The notes below the pieces were generated by a model. It saw only the letters and a program-made list of their open reading frames with translations. It was not told the origin of the DNA and searched no databases. The translations under genes were made by a program, and so were the position numbers. Positions 23,328-35,366 of a stretch of DNA of 64,000 nt are shown one piece after another (positions within the stretch are counted from its first letter, which is position 1; every line of letters begins with the position of its first letter). Origin of the DNA: Coleophoma eucalyptorum (Eukaryota > Ascomycota > Leotiomycetes > Helotiales > Dermateaceae); contig JALRME010000001.1 in NCBI GenBank assembly GCA_026120035.1, forward strand, positions 633,909 through 697,908, in the 5' to 3' direction.

Positions 23328-23846
23328 TCTCAGTCAGATTCTGGATTTCTTTTAGGATGAGGTGACCGTACTGCTCTGCGAAGAGACATTGTCACTAGCG
23401 TCCGGAGTTAAGGTCGAATCGACGCTAACCCCTGTGACGATCTTTAGGGGGCACAGGCAAGCAAGCAGATCGATGTATGCGTAGTACCGAGTAATAAGCA
23501 TGCTTTTGAAGTCTTTCACTTTATCATAAGTAGGTAGTTTGAGTTACTGTGTAGGAGATTAGCTGATACGGAGGCCTGGGATAATTCTGCTAATTTGTAG
23601 TACAAGGGTATGCATCAGCGTAATAAGTTATTGATTGAATATACTGATAGCTGCGAAGGGAAGGCTTGTGAGCGAGAGCATGACACATGTTCAAGGCTAT
23701 GCATACGATCTCACAATAATGAATCTTCGGGTTTGAGTGGAATAAATTAATAGGCCATGGGATTGTAGTTCTTTGTGACAAACACATCGATAACTGCCTG
23801 TCCCTCTTATTTTACTTCTACGACTAACCTGACGTACAAAGAGTTT
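23328..23846. other. Intergenic, 0.5 kb, no gene seen
   Basis: It contains the promoter of the Zn2Cys6 gene and the 3' UTR of the aldo/keto reductase gene. A short frame at 23590-23787 on the minus strand has no recognisable features. Confidence 0.5.
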
Positions 23847-25024
23847 TCAAGTATGTCCAGTCACACGTACAGGGACATAAGGTTCCTCTAAGAATTTCAT
23901 CTCTTCATCCGTCAAGACCTTATCCTTCACTGCACAGGCTTCGTCAACTCTCTCAACCGTACCGCATCCCACAATTGGAATATGGCCTTTCTGGATCATC
24001 CATACGAGCGCCACCTGACTCATAGTCCACTTTTTCTCCTCAGCTATTTTCTGCACTCTGTTGACTATTTCCTTGTCGACGTCGGTAATGTTTGCGAAAA
24101 ATGCACCCATGATGCCTTGAGAGCGAGTGGTTTTATCGGCCGTGAGAGGTCGCGCCAGCATACCGCCAGAATTGGGCGAATAGGCAAACAATCCAACGCC
24201 GGTTTCCTTGCAGAATTTGTTCATCTCTCTTTCCTCTTCTCGGTACCGCAAGTTGTATTGGTTCTGCATGCTGATGAACTTGGTCCAGCCGTTCTTCTCC
24301 GCTGTGAATTGCAGTGTTGCAAATTGATACGCCCACATCGAGCTTGCCCCGATGTACCGGACTTTCCCACTCTGCACTAGGTCATGCAGCGCTTTCATTG
24401 TCTCTTCGGGCTTGATGGATGGGTCGTAGCGGTGGATCTGCAGGACGTCGATGTATTCGGTATCCAGACGTTTTAGCGATGCTTCAACGGCATTGAAGAT
24501 AGCAGCGCGGGACAGTCCTAGAAATTCAATTAGTCTTCAATTTCAATACGAGGTTGGCAACTATGTTTACCGCTCTGATTAACGTAATCTTTGGTTTTTT
24601 TTAAGTCCGGATACATTACGTCGATCAAGCTCGGCTCTTCGCCAACAGCATGAAAGCATTTCGTCATTATAACTAGCTTATTACGGGGGATCTCGAAAGT
24701 CTTGATAGCTTTCGCAATGACTTCCTCTGACAGGCCGTTCGAGTACATGTTGGCAGTGTCCCAGGTGTTTAGTCCTATTTATGTCAGATGGAGAATTATA
24801 CCTTTCGGAAATGCAGGGTGCATACCTCTATCCCAAGCATTCTTTAGCACTTGCAGAGCCTCTTTCTCATCAACCACCCAGTCCAACCATTTCGAAGAAC
24901 CCAGGGACATAGTTCCAAGAATAGGTACAGAAACTCTCAAGCCAGATGAGCCAAGCTGCGAGTAGGTTACTTTCGTGGCATCGAGACTAGCTTGAAGCAC
25001 GGCTGGAATCTTACGAGTGGACAT
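23847..25024 (-). CDS. Aldo/keto reductase (aryl-alcohol dehydrogenase / YajO-like branch)
   Basis: Exons 25024-24826, 24774-24571 and 24517-23847 encode 357 aa. It should reduce aldehydes or ketones with NAD(P)H in the cytosol. All tetrad residues are present: Asp and Tyr in WDTANMYSNG, Lys in VIMTKCF, His in VLQIHRYD. YIGASSMWAYQF, NQYNLRYREEE and the late IPIVGCG motif fit the AKR branch with aryl-alcohol dehydrogenases and versiconal hemiacetal acetate reductases. The start MSTRKIPAVLQ was chosen because upstream in-frame codons lie within the pyrimidine-poor leader and add a hydrophobic stretch not seen in the family. Its neighbour upstream on the map is a Zn2Cys6 regulator. The substrate cannot be predicted. 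Confidence 0.87.
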
Positions 25025-25818
25025 CTTAACGATATGAAGAATGTATGAAGTAAAAAAGATATAAGTTGAAGACTGTTGTAACACATCTTCGTATATGGAT
25101 ATTCAGGCTGTTATATAGACTTTTGTGTCTACAGTCCAACCACATGCTTTCAGTCCGGGGGTTTGAAAATATTTGTATCTAACGTAAACTATACCGTCCT
25201 AATATCCTATCTAGCATGAAATAACAGCCGACAAATGCTAAGAAATGATTGCTAACCCTAGACATTGGGGGGTTTCTTGGGAGATTGGCATGGATTAAGA
25301 CAGGTACAATCCAACACGTGACCATATTTTCCACAATTGGAAAGTATGGATTCCATTTTAGGAAAGTATGAGCTCCATATCGGGAAAAGCGCTTTGTAGA
25401 TTTAACAACTCCCCTCATGCAGGTGGGGCAACCAAGGGTGCTCAGCAAGTGGCACATAGAGAATTAAAGCGATTATGAAGTTCCTACGAGAACCGTGAGA
25501 GTATGATTGTTTCAGTCAAAGAGCGACAGTTCAAATAAACTTTGCAAATGTTGCTTGAAGTTATGGGCGAGTAGAAAGAAAAATCCAGTCCCTAGTAACT
25601 GATGCGATACAAATGTATTTTGTAAATTGAGTTGTCCAGTAAGTGGCGAGTGACGGTTGGGATCTAGAGCCGATTTCATTGAGTCTAGCAATCCAAGAGA
25701 CCCAAGAGCTGGCTTGAGTAGTCTATGTGAAGAGAAAAGAGAAAGAAGTTGCTGATGAGGTATAATCATAATATCATTAATAATCTAAAAAGCTAACCCA
25801 GCTAGCTGACTTCCACGC
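25025..25818. other. Intergenic, 0.8 kb, no gene seen
   Basis: Two open frames on the minus strand (25179-25457 and 25512-25769) have neither start context, splice partner nor recognisable motif. The region presumably serves as the reductase promoter and the 3' UTR of the glycosyltransferase-like gene. Confidence 0.5.
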
Positions 25819-27180
25819 TCAAGGCCACATACAGACCGAAGAATCTACATAGCCCCTCCTTGTCCCGTAAAGAGTACTCTGCTTATCCGTGTAAATTTGT
25901 TTGTCCTCCTCAAAGCTACCCATCTGATGCGCATACTCTTGTCTTTTGAGCCCTACATTCCACGATAACATTGAGTGACCAACACCAGCAAATTCAGCGC
26001 TTTTCAACAACACCAGATAATCCACGATTGCTCGCTGATCCCAGTGCAGCTTGTCGAGCTCATCTCGCTCTGCGCCTTTGAGGAGATCGTTTTTGTGTGT
26101 TATAGCAATATTGTATGGCTCAGCTGCCAAGGACATCTTGTGGATCGCGCTATCGTTTCCCGATGCTACGTACATAATTCGGAATTTAGAGGCTGAAGCT
26201 TGCTTGAGATATGCTTCTGCCTGGCCCTCCAAGTGATCGAAAGGATTATCCACCGAGTGTCTCTTTTCAACAAAGTTGGCCTCATTTGTGCGGAGATGGG
26301 CTCCAAAAAAGGAGTTCTTGATGATGGGTTCGGAAATATCAAGGCCGAGATCATACCACTGTGACATACTGCGTAGCGTTGAAGTTGCCAGTCGACGAGC
26401 ATCCGAGCGGAATTTCAACATATCCCCAAATACGTGGGCGACTGGGTGTCCATCTGCGTGAACCGGGTACACGAGTAAGGACTGTTCGAGATCAACGACT
26501 ATCTTGTCATTGCTGAGAGCCGATGGAAGATTCTTATCTAACCACTCATAAAACAAGTCCCGCCATTGCTCTGGATGCTCTGGGCCAGATACCGGGCGGT
26601 TTGTGAAAAGGGACTGAGGTGCAAGACCGCGACGGTTAGTTCCGGCGAAAGGGTCCATTTCATCAATGACCTTCATTTGGGGACATGACAGCTTCAAGGA
26701 CTTCTTGAAGTGCTGCTTGTCAAACATGAAATCCAATCCCTTCCGGCCCGGCCCATGTCTCCGGCTGATATGAGCATGTGGATGCGAGTCTCCAACTGAA
26801 TTCTGCCGCATATGCTCTTCAATATCTCTGAGAGCAATGTTTGGCATGACTAGACTGGCGCCGGCTTGTATCGCGTATCGTACACAGTTCAATACCGAGT
26901 TGCGGACATGGCCAACACCACCGTGGTTGTTGTCGCAAGTGAAGACTAGATTTGAATTCCATTCCGTTTTGGCACATAAGTTCTTAATAGGCTCAGCATC
27001 CAGGGCGACAAAATCGAAAGTGTCCTTCTTTGGATCCGCGAGTCCAGATGTGAATGGTATGCGTGTCGGAAAACTGGTCGGCCGTTCAAAAGCTACCCAG
27101 AGCCAGATTGTGAAGAGTAGAGCACCCCCGATAACCACATATCTGCGGTTTAGTCCACCGATCATCTGCATCTTTCTCAA
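25819..27180 (-). CDS. O-fucosyltransferase-like type II membrane protein
   Basis: A single exon of 453 aa. The N-terminus has a basic stretch and one transmembrane segment at about residues 13-31 (RRYVVIGGALLFTIWLWVAF), as in Golgi type II glycosyltransferases. The start of the lumenal part has NNHGGVGHVRNSVLNCVRYA, which resembles the donor-site loop of GDP-fucose O-fucosyltransferase-like proteins. A later motif FGAHLRTNEAN matches the conserved HLR motif of this superfamily. GVGHSMLSWNVGL near the C-terminus resembles the nucleotide-binding end of the fold. In fungi this family is widespread but few members have a known acceptor. The protein probably acts in the secretory pathway on glycoproteins or cell-wall glycans. 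A second in-frame ATG at 27171 is possible. Confidence 0.7.
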   Translation of the reverse strand: MRKMQMIGGLNRRYVVIGGALLFTIWLWVAFERPTSFPTRIPFTSGLADPKKDTFDFVALDAEPIKNLCAKTEWNSNLVFTCDNNHGGVGHVRNSVLNCVRYAIQAGASLVMPNIALRDIEEHMRQNSVGDSHPHAHISRRHGPGRKGLDFMFDKQHFKKSLKLSCPQMKVIDEMDPFAGTNRRGLAPQSLFTNRPVSGPEHPEQWRDLFYEWLDKNLPSALSNDKIVVDLEQSLLVYPVHADGHPVAHVFGDMLKFRSDARRLATSTLRSMSQWYDLGLDISEPIIKNSFFGAHLRTNEANFVEKRHSVDNPFDHLEGQAEAYLKQASASKFRIMYVASGNDSAIHKMSLAAEPYNIAITHKNDLLKGAERDELDKLHWDQRAIVDYLVLLKSAEFAGVGHSMLSWNVGLKRQEYAHQMGSFEEDKQIYTDKQSTLYGTRRGYVDSSVCMWP

Positions 27181-27778
27181 TGGGGCACCCTCGGTCGAGC
27201 TTTCTCTTGGTCGTTCGAAGGTTATTTCCTTTAGGGAAGACAGAAAAAAGAAGAATGGATGAAGAACAGTGGATCATTGTAAGTGGTGACATTTTATCTC
27301 GTCCAGGTAAGCTGCCTCATGGTCCGACTGTTCTGTTTCAACTGTTGTCCAGTCGCCGTAGCTGAGGTGCTGGAGCATGTTTCAGGAGCTTGAAGGTCTG
27401 AGGGCTGCTTAAGGTGATCGTCTGTGGGGTGTTCTCGCCTTTGGTCGCTTAAACCCCTCCTGACGCTAATTTGTTCTAGGAGTCAGTTTCCCGACCAGTC
27501 TCGTGTCAAGTAGCTGCAATGCATAGCTGTGGTGGACAGATTAACGGCGTGATCTAGCACCTTTGGTGGTCTGGCCATGGAGATCAAGGCAACGGCTTCC
27601 TTACTTACCATTTGAACGTACACAGTAGTGACAACCAGATCGCAAGACGCTCGCCTAAATTTTGCTGCATTTGCCAAGACTACCTACCCATTTAACATTG
27701 ACAGTGGCATCGTAAGACAAGAAGACTTGCAGAAATATGTAATAGTATATACTCTAGGCCTTCCTTGGGTCCAAAGCC
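27181..27778. other. Intergenic, 0.6 kb, no gene seen
   Basis: It lies between two genes on the minus strand, so it should contain the glycosyltransferase-like promoter and the 3' UTR of the peptidase gene. Small frames on both strands lack features. Confidence 0.5.
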
Positions 27779-29994
27779 TCAGAACAGACCATCAAAGTCT
27801 TTTACCACGTCCCATAACTCCTGCTCTGCAGCGCTCCAGCTCATAGCACTGACGTCTATGCTAGGTTCGAATGGTAGTTGGTCAACGCCACACTTGGTCC
27901 CTGCGTGTGGCAGCTCGCCAGTCTGGAAATACAGTCTGACATAGCTGGCCGTACACAATGATGGCGATGAAATACTGCAATGACCTTGGGACTTCTGTTC
28001 TAGCGCAACGGAATCGACGAACGATTGGGCCATTTTATGCGCACTATCATCCAACCGTCATTAATTTGCAACCCCGCTAAACGAAAATAATGCAGGACAG
28101 TATTCACTCACTTAATCATTGGGCAGACATGATCACCTGTGGTCCCGATAAGGAAGATAGGATGGCTCGTGGTGATGTTCTTAAAAATACCATTGTAGAC
28201 CCACTTAGGCCTAACTTTCCAGCCTACACAGCCCATTCTCAGTTCAGCCCAGATATCACCAAAAAGTGGGCTCTGCTGGGTCAACTCTTTCAAGGTAGTG
28301 TTCGCAAACTCTTCAGGTGTGATGTGAGCGGACTTTCCGTCAGAACACCAAACAGAGCTTGACATCTCTGGGTCCTGTCCAAGGGTGGGACCTTGGCAGG
28401 TGGAAGAATATGGATTATCGCATGCTGCACAGGATGGGTCTTTTCCGGAAGACCCCTCATTCTTCATGATTGATAGAGAAGTACCGTTCCTATATTGCAA
28501 ATCATGAAGGGTTGTTGCAAGTTTTGTCCAAGTTCGAAGTGGAGAGTAAAGAGTGGATCGAGTCCACCTAAGCAGATCAGACGATGTGACTATATCTGGA
28601 CCGGCAAATGGCCTCGAGTTATCAATATATACTGGGATGGGTTGCGCAATCAATTTTGAAAGGAGAATATCGAATTTTTTTCGTAGATCCGCAGCAGATT
28701 CACCTTCTTCTTCTACAAATGCACAAGCTGCAGTGCCTGCTGATGCACAGAACTCGAAGAATTGTGAGAATACCTAATCGCATTAGTAGCTCCCTCAAAG
28801 CAATGTCTAAGTTCTTACTCACATAATCTGCATCGTTGAGGTTCATTTTGAATTCCGCAGAATAATAATCCTCAGAGTCCACCACACCGTCAATGATGAC
28901 TCGTCCTACGCGATGAGGTTGCATTGCGGCAAATGTGGCTCCTAAGACCGAACCGTAAGAGAATCCCCAGTACAGTAGTTTCTCGTGTCCCTTATTCCAT
29001 TTCGTTCTTTCAATGACTTCTTCCCTCCTCGCCACCAACTCGGATACTTTTAACACATTTTGAGCTCTTTGTGGCCAGTATCGCCACGGTGCAGCTTGCA
29101 CTGCTTCCCCATCCCCACTATTCTCAATATCATTCAATATCTGTAGTGCTTCGGACTCTCTCCATTCCCCTAAAGCCTCGATTATTGAGACCATATCTCC
29201 AACAACCGGCGCAGTATTTACATGCTCTAGCAGATTGGCCCCATCACTAGTTGCGTTCATTCTTTGCGTGCAGCTCTCTGTGACAGCAAGGAGCCGTGCC
29301 CATTTCGTTGCAAACGCCAGCTCAGAACCACCAACGGAGCCCTCGGCAGACATGGAAGTGACCCACGATTGGCGGGATTCGTAATCGGGAAAACAAATAA
29401 CCTGCGGAGTAGTATTGTTGACACCTCTCGGATCGAATCCTATGACATCAAAATACTTTGCCTCATTTTTCCCAACGGTGAGATCGGGATTGGTTGTTGC
29501 ATCAGCAACCTTTTGGATTTGGTCTCCCCGGCCGAGGAGCAAAGATACTCCAGAACCTCCGGGTCCACCGGGATTTAGCAAGATAGCACCCCCATATCTT
29601 GGATCTGTGACAGGAACCTTTGCTGGGAGTTTAATTATGGCTACGGCCACACGACTTCCATTGTCATCGGTGCGGTTGTAGTCCATAGGAACATCGAGTC
29701 TGGCGCATTGGTACTTTTCAAAACAATCGCGGAAGACGAGGTGTCTTGACGGGGCGTGCTAATGATCTCCAGTAAGTGATATGGCTCGATTTGTGGCTGA
29801 GGCACCAAAAGGCGAATAATCAAATAGGTTGAGCGGCACATGCACGGGTGATAAGATGGCGTACAACCAGATGGGAGAGAAGCACTTACATCAAGCCAAA
29901 TGTACCCTTTTTTGGTCACATTGTTGCCCTGAACCCCAACGGTCAGGGCTAAAAGTACACTGGCGGCATGCCAGGCCGAGTTGGGGATACGCAT
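27779..29994 (-). CDS. Secreted TAP-like serine peptidase (tripeptidyl aminopeptidase-like alpha/beta hydrolase)
   Basis: Exons 29994-29890, 29758-28823, 28773-28112 and 28043-27779 give 655 aa. A signal peptide is predicted (residues 1-23, AASVLLALTVGVQG). The core is an alpha/beta hydrolase: QCARLDVPMDY, the oxyanion loop LLNPGGPGGSGVS, FDPRGVNNTTP, the nucleophile in WGFSYGSVLG, Asp in GTTGDHVCPM and a His in SQGHCSIS. The C-terminal part is the TAP C-terminal domain, with several Cys pairs that suit an extracellular protein. The enzyme would release short peptides from N-termini or act on ester substrates outside the cell. The first intron is 131 bp, longer than the others, and its placement rests on frame and family match. 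The gene is divergent from the histidine kinase. Confidence 0.85.
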
Positions 29995-31162
29995 TACAGT
30001 AATTTAATCGACAGAAGCTCCCTCGCATAAAGCACACACGGCATGAGAGTTTGGAGGGCTGATTACAAGGAAAAGCACGGCATCATAAGCATGAGGAGCA
30101 GGCGCGCAAAGATAAGGGCGTTCAGCTCGATAAGAAGGCAGCCAATGCGTGCAGGTAGGGCGTAGAAGTCGTACCTCATACTCGTGGTTTCTTGGGCTAG
30201 GCTGCTTGGGGAAGCTGGCAGATGCATCACGTGCCGCGTATCGCTGAGCTGTAGCCCGAAGTTGTAGCCTTGCATAATAGTTTTGCCGGTGGATGCTGAA
30301 GATACAGAGATTCGTCGACGCATCTACGTCCTTGCTGTATGCATGTCTTTGTTGTTTAGACACATTGTTTGTTTGGTTCGCTGTTGCGGTTCCTCCATAG
30401 CCTATGCAACCCCCCACCCACCGAACCACCCAACCACCACTCGGCTTGCGAACGTGGAGAAAACAGGCACAGTCAGGTACGGTAAGGAAAACGATCTCTT
30501 GAGTATTGACAATTTAACTTTGATTGGTGAAGAACGCAGCCTTGATGAAGGCTGCACCCGCCGACGGGGGGATGCTTGGGTGTATCCAGCAGCGACAACA
30601 ACATACGGACTACAAGGCTTCCCTATCCAGGGCATTGCCATGGCGGCCACAATCGCATAGGCAAGGATTTGATGAGCGAAATGCCATCACTCATCGATTC
30701 CCCGTAGCTGAAGTGGAACCGGCGTCGGCAGAACTGGCCGATGTGGCTCCCTGACTCGCTGACGGCTCTCGCGGGCTGGATTACAGGACAACCGAATGCG
30801 GCAAGGTACAGTACACACAGCGACATCATCCACACTCCCTGACCAGATTCCTTCTGCCGTGACGTGACCCTGCCTTGCCTTGCCTTGCCCGAGGGCGGCC
30901 GTGTTCGACGACAATTGTACATTCTTCCGCTCTCTGCTGCTTACTTTTGTCCATACCCTTTTTTTTTTGGTCGACCACGACCACGACCACGACGCCGACA
31001 GTGACCTCAAGATCTATCTCTCGTTGTTCTGCACGGCATACTCGGAACTGCCGCTGCGCACCGTGTAACCTCAATGGGCGCCAAAATACCACATACCTTT
31101 CTCCTGGACACCCCCACACCCGTACCAGTTCACCTTCTTTGCCTTGTCACCGGCCTTCGAGA
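29995..31162. promoter_or_regulatory. Divergent promoter of TAP-like peptidase and histidine kinase
   Basis: It is 1.2 kb between divergent starts. It includes a short tract with repeats of GACCAC (about 30973-30990) beside a run of T (30959-30968). The frame of the kinase exon 1 stays open upstream to about 30875, but the low-complexity Thr and Ser translation there looks like leader sequence. Open frames on the minus strand (30004-30429) have no recognisable features. Confidence 0.5.
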
Positions 31163-34100
31163 ATGCTATCGTCAGCGCTGGAGACTGCTAGCAACCCAAG
31201 ACCAGTAGTGCCCGAGGCCCATGAAAGCAGCAATCCCGAATGCAACCCCTCGACCGATCCAGCACCAGAAAGAAGACGCGTACAAGAACTACTGCGGTAT
31301 GCAATTCGTCTGAATCCTGCCTGCAAGCCTCCATATTTATATACTTTGCAGATACTACCAGCCATCAGCCAGCGATGTTCACAACGTAGACCTCGACAAT
31401 GTGAAGCTCTCCCCGGACCCGACACTGACCGCTTTGGTTCAAGTTGGGGCCCTCCGCACAAACTGCGACCGATCCTTTCTCTCTCTCATGACCAAAGACA
31501 GCCAACACATCCTGGCTGAAGCCACACGAACCATATCTATCGTTGACAAAAACAAACATGGCCCTGGCGACAGAATATTCCTAGGCGCTCGAACCCTTGA
31601 CTTGGATTGGGGTGTGTGTCCGAGCACTATCAAAGTCTTTACATCCACAGATGACTCTCTCAATGTGTCCACACCCAATGTTACAGCCAACTCTACTTCG
31701 TATGTTATGAATGATATGTCCTTAGAGGGGTGCTTCGAAGATCGGCCATATGTGAAGGGGTTTCCATACATGAAATTCTATGCTGAGGTTCCTTTGGAGA
31801 CATCTTCTGGCTATGTTATTGGATCATATTGCGTCGTGGACAATCGAAGGCGGGAGAACGAAGATCATGAAGACATACTTTCGATTCTTAGAGAGGTAGC
31901 TTCGACAATCATGAACCACCTTGAACTGGTTCAATTCAAACAAACAACAATGCGTGCGGAGTGTATGGTTGATGGACTGAGCAGATTTGTGGCAGGAGCT
32001 GGCAATCCTAAGTCATCTGTTCCCCGCCATATGCTGTCTCGATCTTCTTCCCAAAAAAGCATCAAGGACTTTCCAACAGTCCACCCACAAAATCCCTCGA
32101 GCCTTGGCATAACGAATACCATCGCTGCACCAACAATGATTGTTGATCATGAGGCGCCATCTCCTGCTGTTGTAGATCTGAAACAACTTCAAGACCCTGC
32201 CCAAGATCCCGAATGGAGCAGCGATTCTACTGAAACACTTGTAAATACACAAAACAATCCCGCCTCCATGGACAATGCTAAATCGAAAAATTCGGATCGC
32301 TCGATGGGTTCTCATAATGGGAATAGAGCTCTTGTTGTGAAGGATAAGGCCCCCACGAAGAATCGTTCTCTTGCGCCAAAGTCAGTAACGGATACTTTGT
32401 CAAGAGCCAGTTCTATTATTAAGGACGCTATTGACCTTGATGGTGTTATGTTTGCTGATGCCTCATTCTATTCTTCTTTCGAACGAGATTTCCGTCAGAG
32501 CAATTTTTGTTCTGCTCTTAGTTGCAGTACGCGCCCTGGAGTACTCAATCAACCTGATGAGGAAGTTTGGAATTTTTCGGGCTTGACAGAGGCGTTTCTT
32601 GGTAATCTTCTAGCTGAAAATCCTGCTGGTGGAGTCTTTTTCTACGACGAGGCTGGATTCATTACTGTGACACGGAATGAGCCTTTAGAGGATAAAAAAG
32701 TTGAACCAACTTCTAATCCAAAAAATGCCGCAGCTGCAATATTGACTAATATCTTGCCTGGAGCACGCTCAATCGCCATATGGCCACTCAAGCAACCTGA
32801 TAAATCCTCCTGGCTTGCGGTCGGTTTCGCTTGGTCCTCCGATCCCCATAGGCCAATTCGTGCAGAAGACTTTACGTATCTCAGAGCTTTTGGTAACTCC
32901 ATTATGGTAGAAATATCTAGGCTGGAGATAGTCTCGGCAGATCGAGCTAAGTCCGATTTCTTGTCTTCCATTAGCCATGAGTTGCGATCTCCTCTTCACG
33001 GCGTACTGGCCAACGCGGAACTTCTAGCCGCGACCACCGATGACCTTGGTCAGCGTGAGATGATTAGTTCCATCGAGCTTTGTGGCAGGACACTACTAGA
33101 TACGATGAATCATTTGTAAGTTTTTTGGTTGTCTGTGATCTACGGCGCAATCATTAACGCTGGAACAGACTTGACTATGCAAAGATCAACAATTTCAATA
33201 CTAAAGCAAAGGGCGGTGAGATAGAAATGAGCAGTGCAAAAGGCGTAGGTAGTCTGACGTCAACATTCGACATGAGTACCATGGTTCAGGACGTTGTGCA
33301 AGGTGTTTTAAGTGGGCATCGCCATTATGTGGCATCAACGCGGGCACTCAGTTCAGACGCTGATATACCATCTAAAAACTATTCCTCGTTGAAACAGGGC
33401 CAATCACAAGAGAATACCAAGATGCAATCTCTGTCTGGGGACGACGACCTTATGGTCATCCTCGATATCGAATCGAGGCAAGACTGGAGTTTCGTCTCAG
33501 AAGCGGGAGCCTGGAAACGAATATTGATGAACATATTCGGAAATGCGCTCAAGTACACGGATCAAGGCTTCATCAAGGTGTCACTTCGATGTGATGATAT
33601 AATGAAAACAAGAACCCAGATATCCAGTTCCGTTGTTACTCTCGAAATCAGCGATTCTGGTAGAGGAATGTCTCCGGAGTATCTCAAAAACAATCTTTTC
33701 ACGCCTTTTGTGCAGGAAGACACTCTATCTGTAGGTGCCGGGCTTGGTCTGAGCATCGTTCAACAGATTGTCACCTCCCTGGGTGGTACAATACAGGTCA
33801 GCAGCCAACAGTTCGTCGGAACGACGATAACGATATCGGCCGCATTGGAAAGACCAGCAGTGACTGTCGAGCGTGCGGACAATGGTGACTCAAATCTAAT
33901 AGCGCAGACTCGGGATGAGATAGCCGGAATGAGCATCAATTTTGCTGGTTTGCCTGTGGCATTAAGTCAAGTATCTACATCAGCTAAAATCACAAATACT
34001 CGAGAAGGGCATTTGCGTGGTCTCGCGTCATCTCTATCTCAAATGGCGTCAACGTGGTTTGGTCTGAGTATAAACTGGGCGTCGGATTTGGAATCAACCT

Positions 34101-35116
34101 CAGGCGATTTTATTTTGACAACTGATACTCTCCTGGAGGCGTATCTCAAAACTCGTAATCAATATACAATTGCGCACTGGGAATTAGCTGGAACGCCTCT
34201 TATCGTTTTACGGACAACTGCAGATGAAAGTCTCTCGAGTCCTTTGCCCTCCTGGGATGTTGGTAGGGTTGTTCTTTTGACAGTCCCGTAAGTCAATGAC
34301 CTGTATTTGCGGTAGGATTTCCGGTACTGACAAATAGTCTTTAGCATTGGACCACGCAGATTTGCGAAAGCGCTTGGCGCCTGTCAGAGATACAAAACTT
34401 CACAGAGCATAAAGTCTGCTTCTGGTGGCATTTCCAGTCCTACGTTGGTCTCAGCTGGGTTTCCTCAATCTCCGAATCAAGATGAGCAAGTCCAGAGCTT
34501 GACGTCTCTGGCAAACGCATTGACTATCATCGATGACCCCGTTCCTCTTATGACAGCTACAAGCGCTCCTGAATTCATTACAACGCTTGAGAACCCTCCT
34601 GAGGAAGGTAATCTCCATACTAATATCACAGCCACCCTAACACCACGTGTACTTAATATCCTCCTAGTAGAGGATAACGGGATCAATCTTAAGGTTCGAT
34701 TGCTACACCTACTTTGAAGAAGTTTACTCACATTTTCAGATTCTCGTCACCTATATGAGACGTTTGAAATACACATTTACCACCGCCACAAATGGTCTGG
34801 AGGCTTTTGAAGCATATAAAGCGGCAAAAGTGCCATTCGACTATGTAATAATGGGTATGTATTGTATTTCAAATGCCGGAACATGTCGGCTGATATTTCT
34901 CTTCCAGATATCTCAATGCCTGTAATGAATGGCTACGCATCCACACGCGAAATCCGCGCTTTCGAAGCTCAGAATAGCCTTAGATCTGTGCCGATTATTG
35001 CATTGACAGGCCTGGCATCTACAAGTGCTCAGAGCGAAGCATACTCGTGTGGTGTTACCACTTTTTTGACCAAACCTGTACGGCTTGCAGAACTGAAGAA
35101 AATTCTTAGCAGCTGA
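31163..35116 (+). CDS. GAF-domain hybrid histidine kinase with C-terminal receiver
   Basis: Exons 31163-31296, 31352-33115, 33169-34287, 34345-34693, 34740-34854 and 34908-35116 give 1229 aa. The N-terminal third has a GAF-like domain (about 60-240: VGALRTNCDRSFLSLMTK, SGYVIGSYCVVD). The kinase core is complete: H-box SSISHELRSPLHG with the phospho-His near residue 585, N-box LMNIFGNALKYTDQG, G1 ISDSGRGMS, G2 GAGLGLSIVQQI. The receiver has ILLVEDN, the phospho-Asp in VIMDISMPVMNG (about 1161) and Lys in TFLTKPVRL. Key residues are intact, so it should be an active phosphorelay sensor feeding a Ypd1-type transmitter. No transmembrane segment is seen, so it is likely cytosolic. One intron has a weaker donor (GTTCGA at 34694). 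The class within fungal hybrid kinases was not assigned. Confidence 0.9.
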
Positions 35117-35366
35117 ATTATCATCCCGAGCTCGACGGTTCAGCAGGATATGCCCCATTATTTCAATGTCTTTCAAAGGACGAGACGCTTTGTATGAACA
35201 TGGGTTTTAAACTTCTCGGCAATACTTTGGGTCGGTTTTAGGTTTCACGGATGATACCCAGTTATGTAGTACGAATTTATGATAATTAATGATCTGGCAC
35301 TTTCTAGTACTAGTCTCGCCTCCAGTGTGCACTTCCACCAGATCTCAAATATTCCTATAAATCGAG

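Noticed and set aside
18897..25024. Possible secondary-metabolite cluster (PigL_N-type gene, Zn2Cys6 regulator, reductase)
   Set aside because: No polyketide synthase, peptide synthetase or terpene cyclase is present, and the PigL_N domain is common outside clusters; the ankyrin gene is also broken.
30004..30429. 141-codon open frame on the minus strand in the peptidase/kinase promoter
   Set aside because: It overlaps other frames on both strands and has no recognisable motif or family-like composition.
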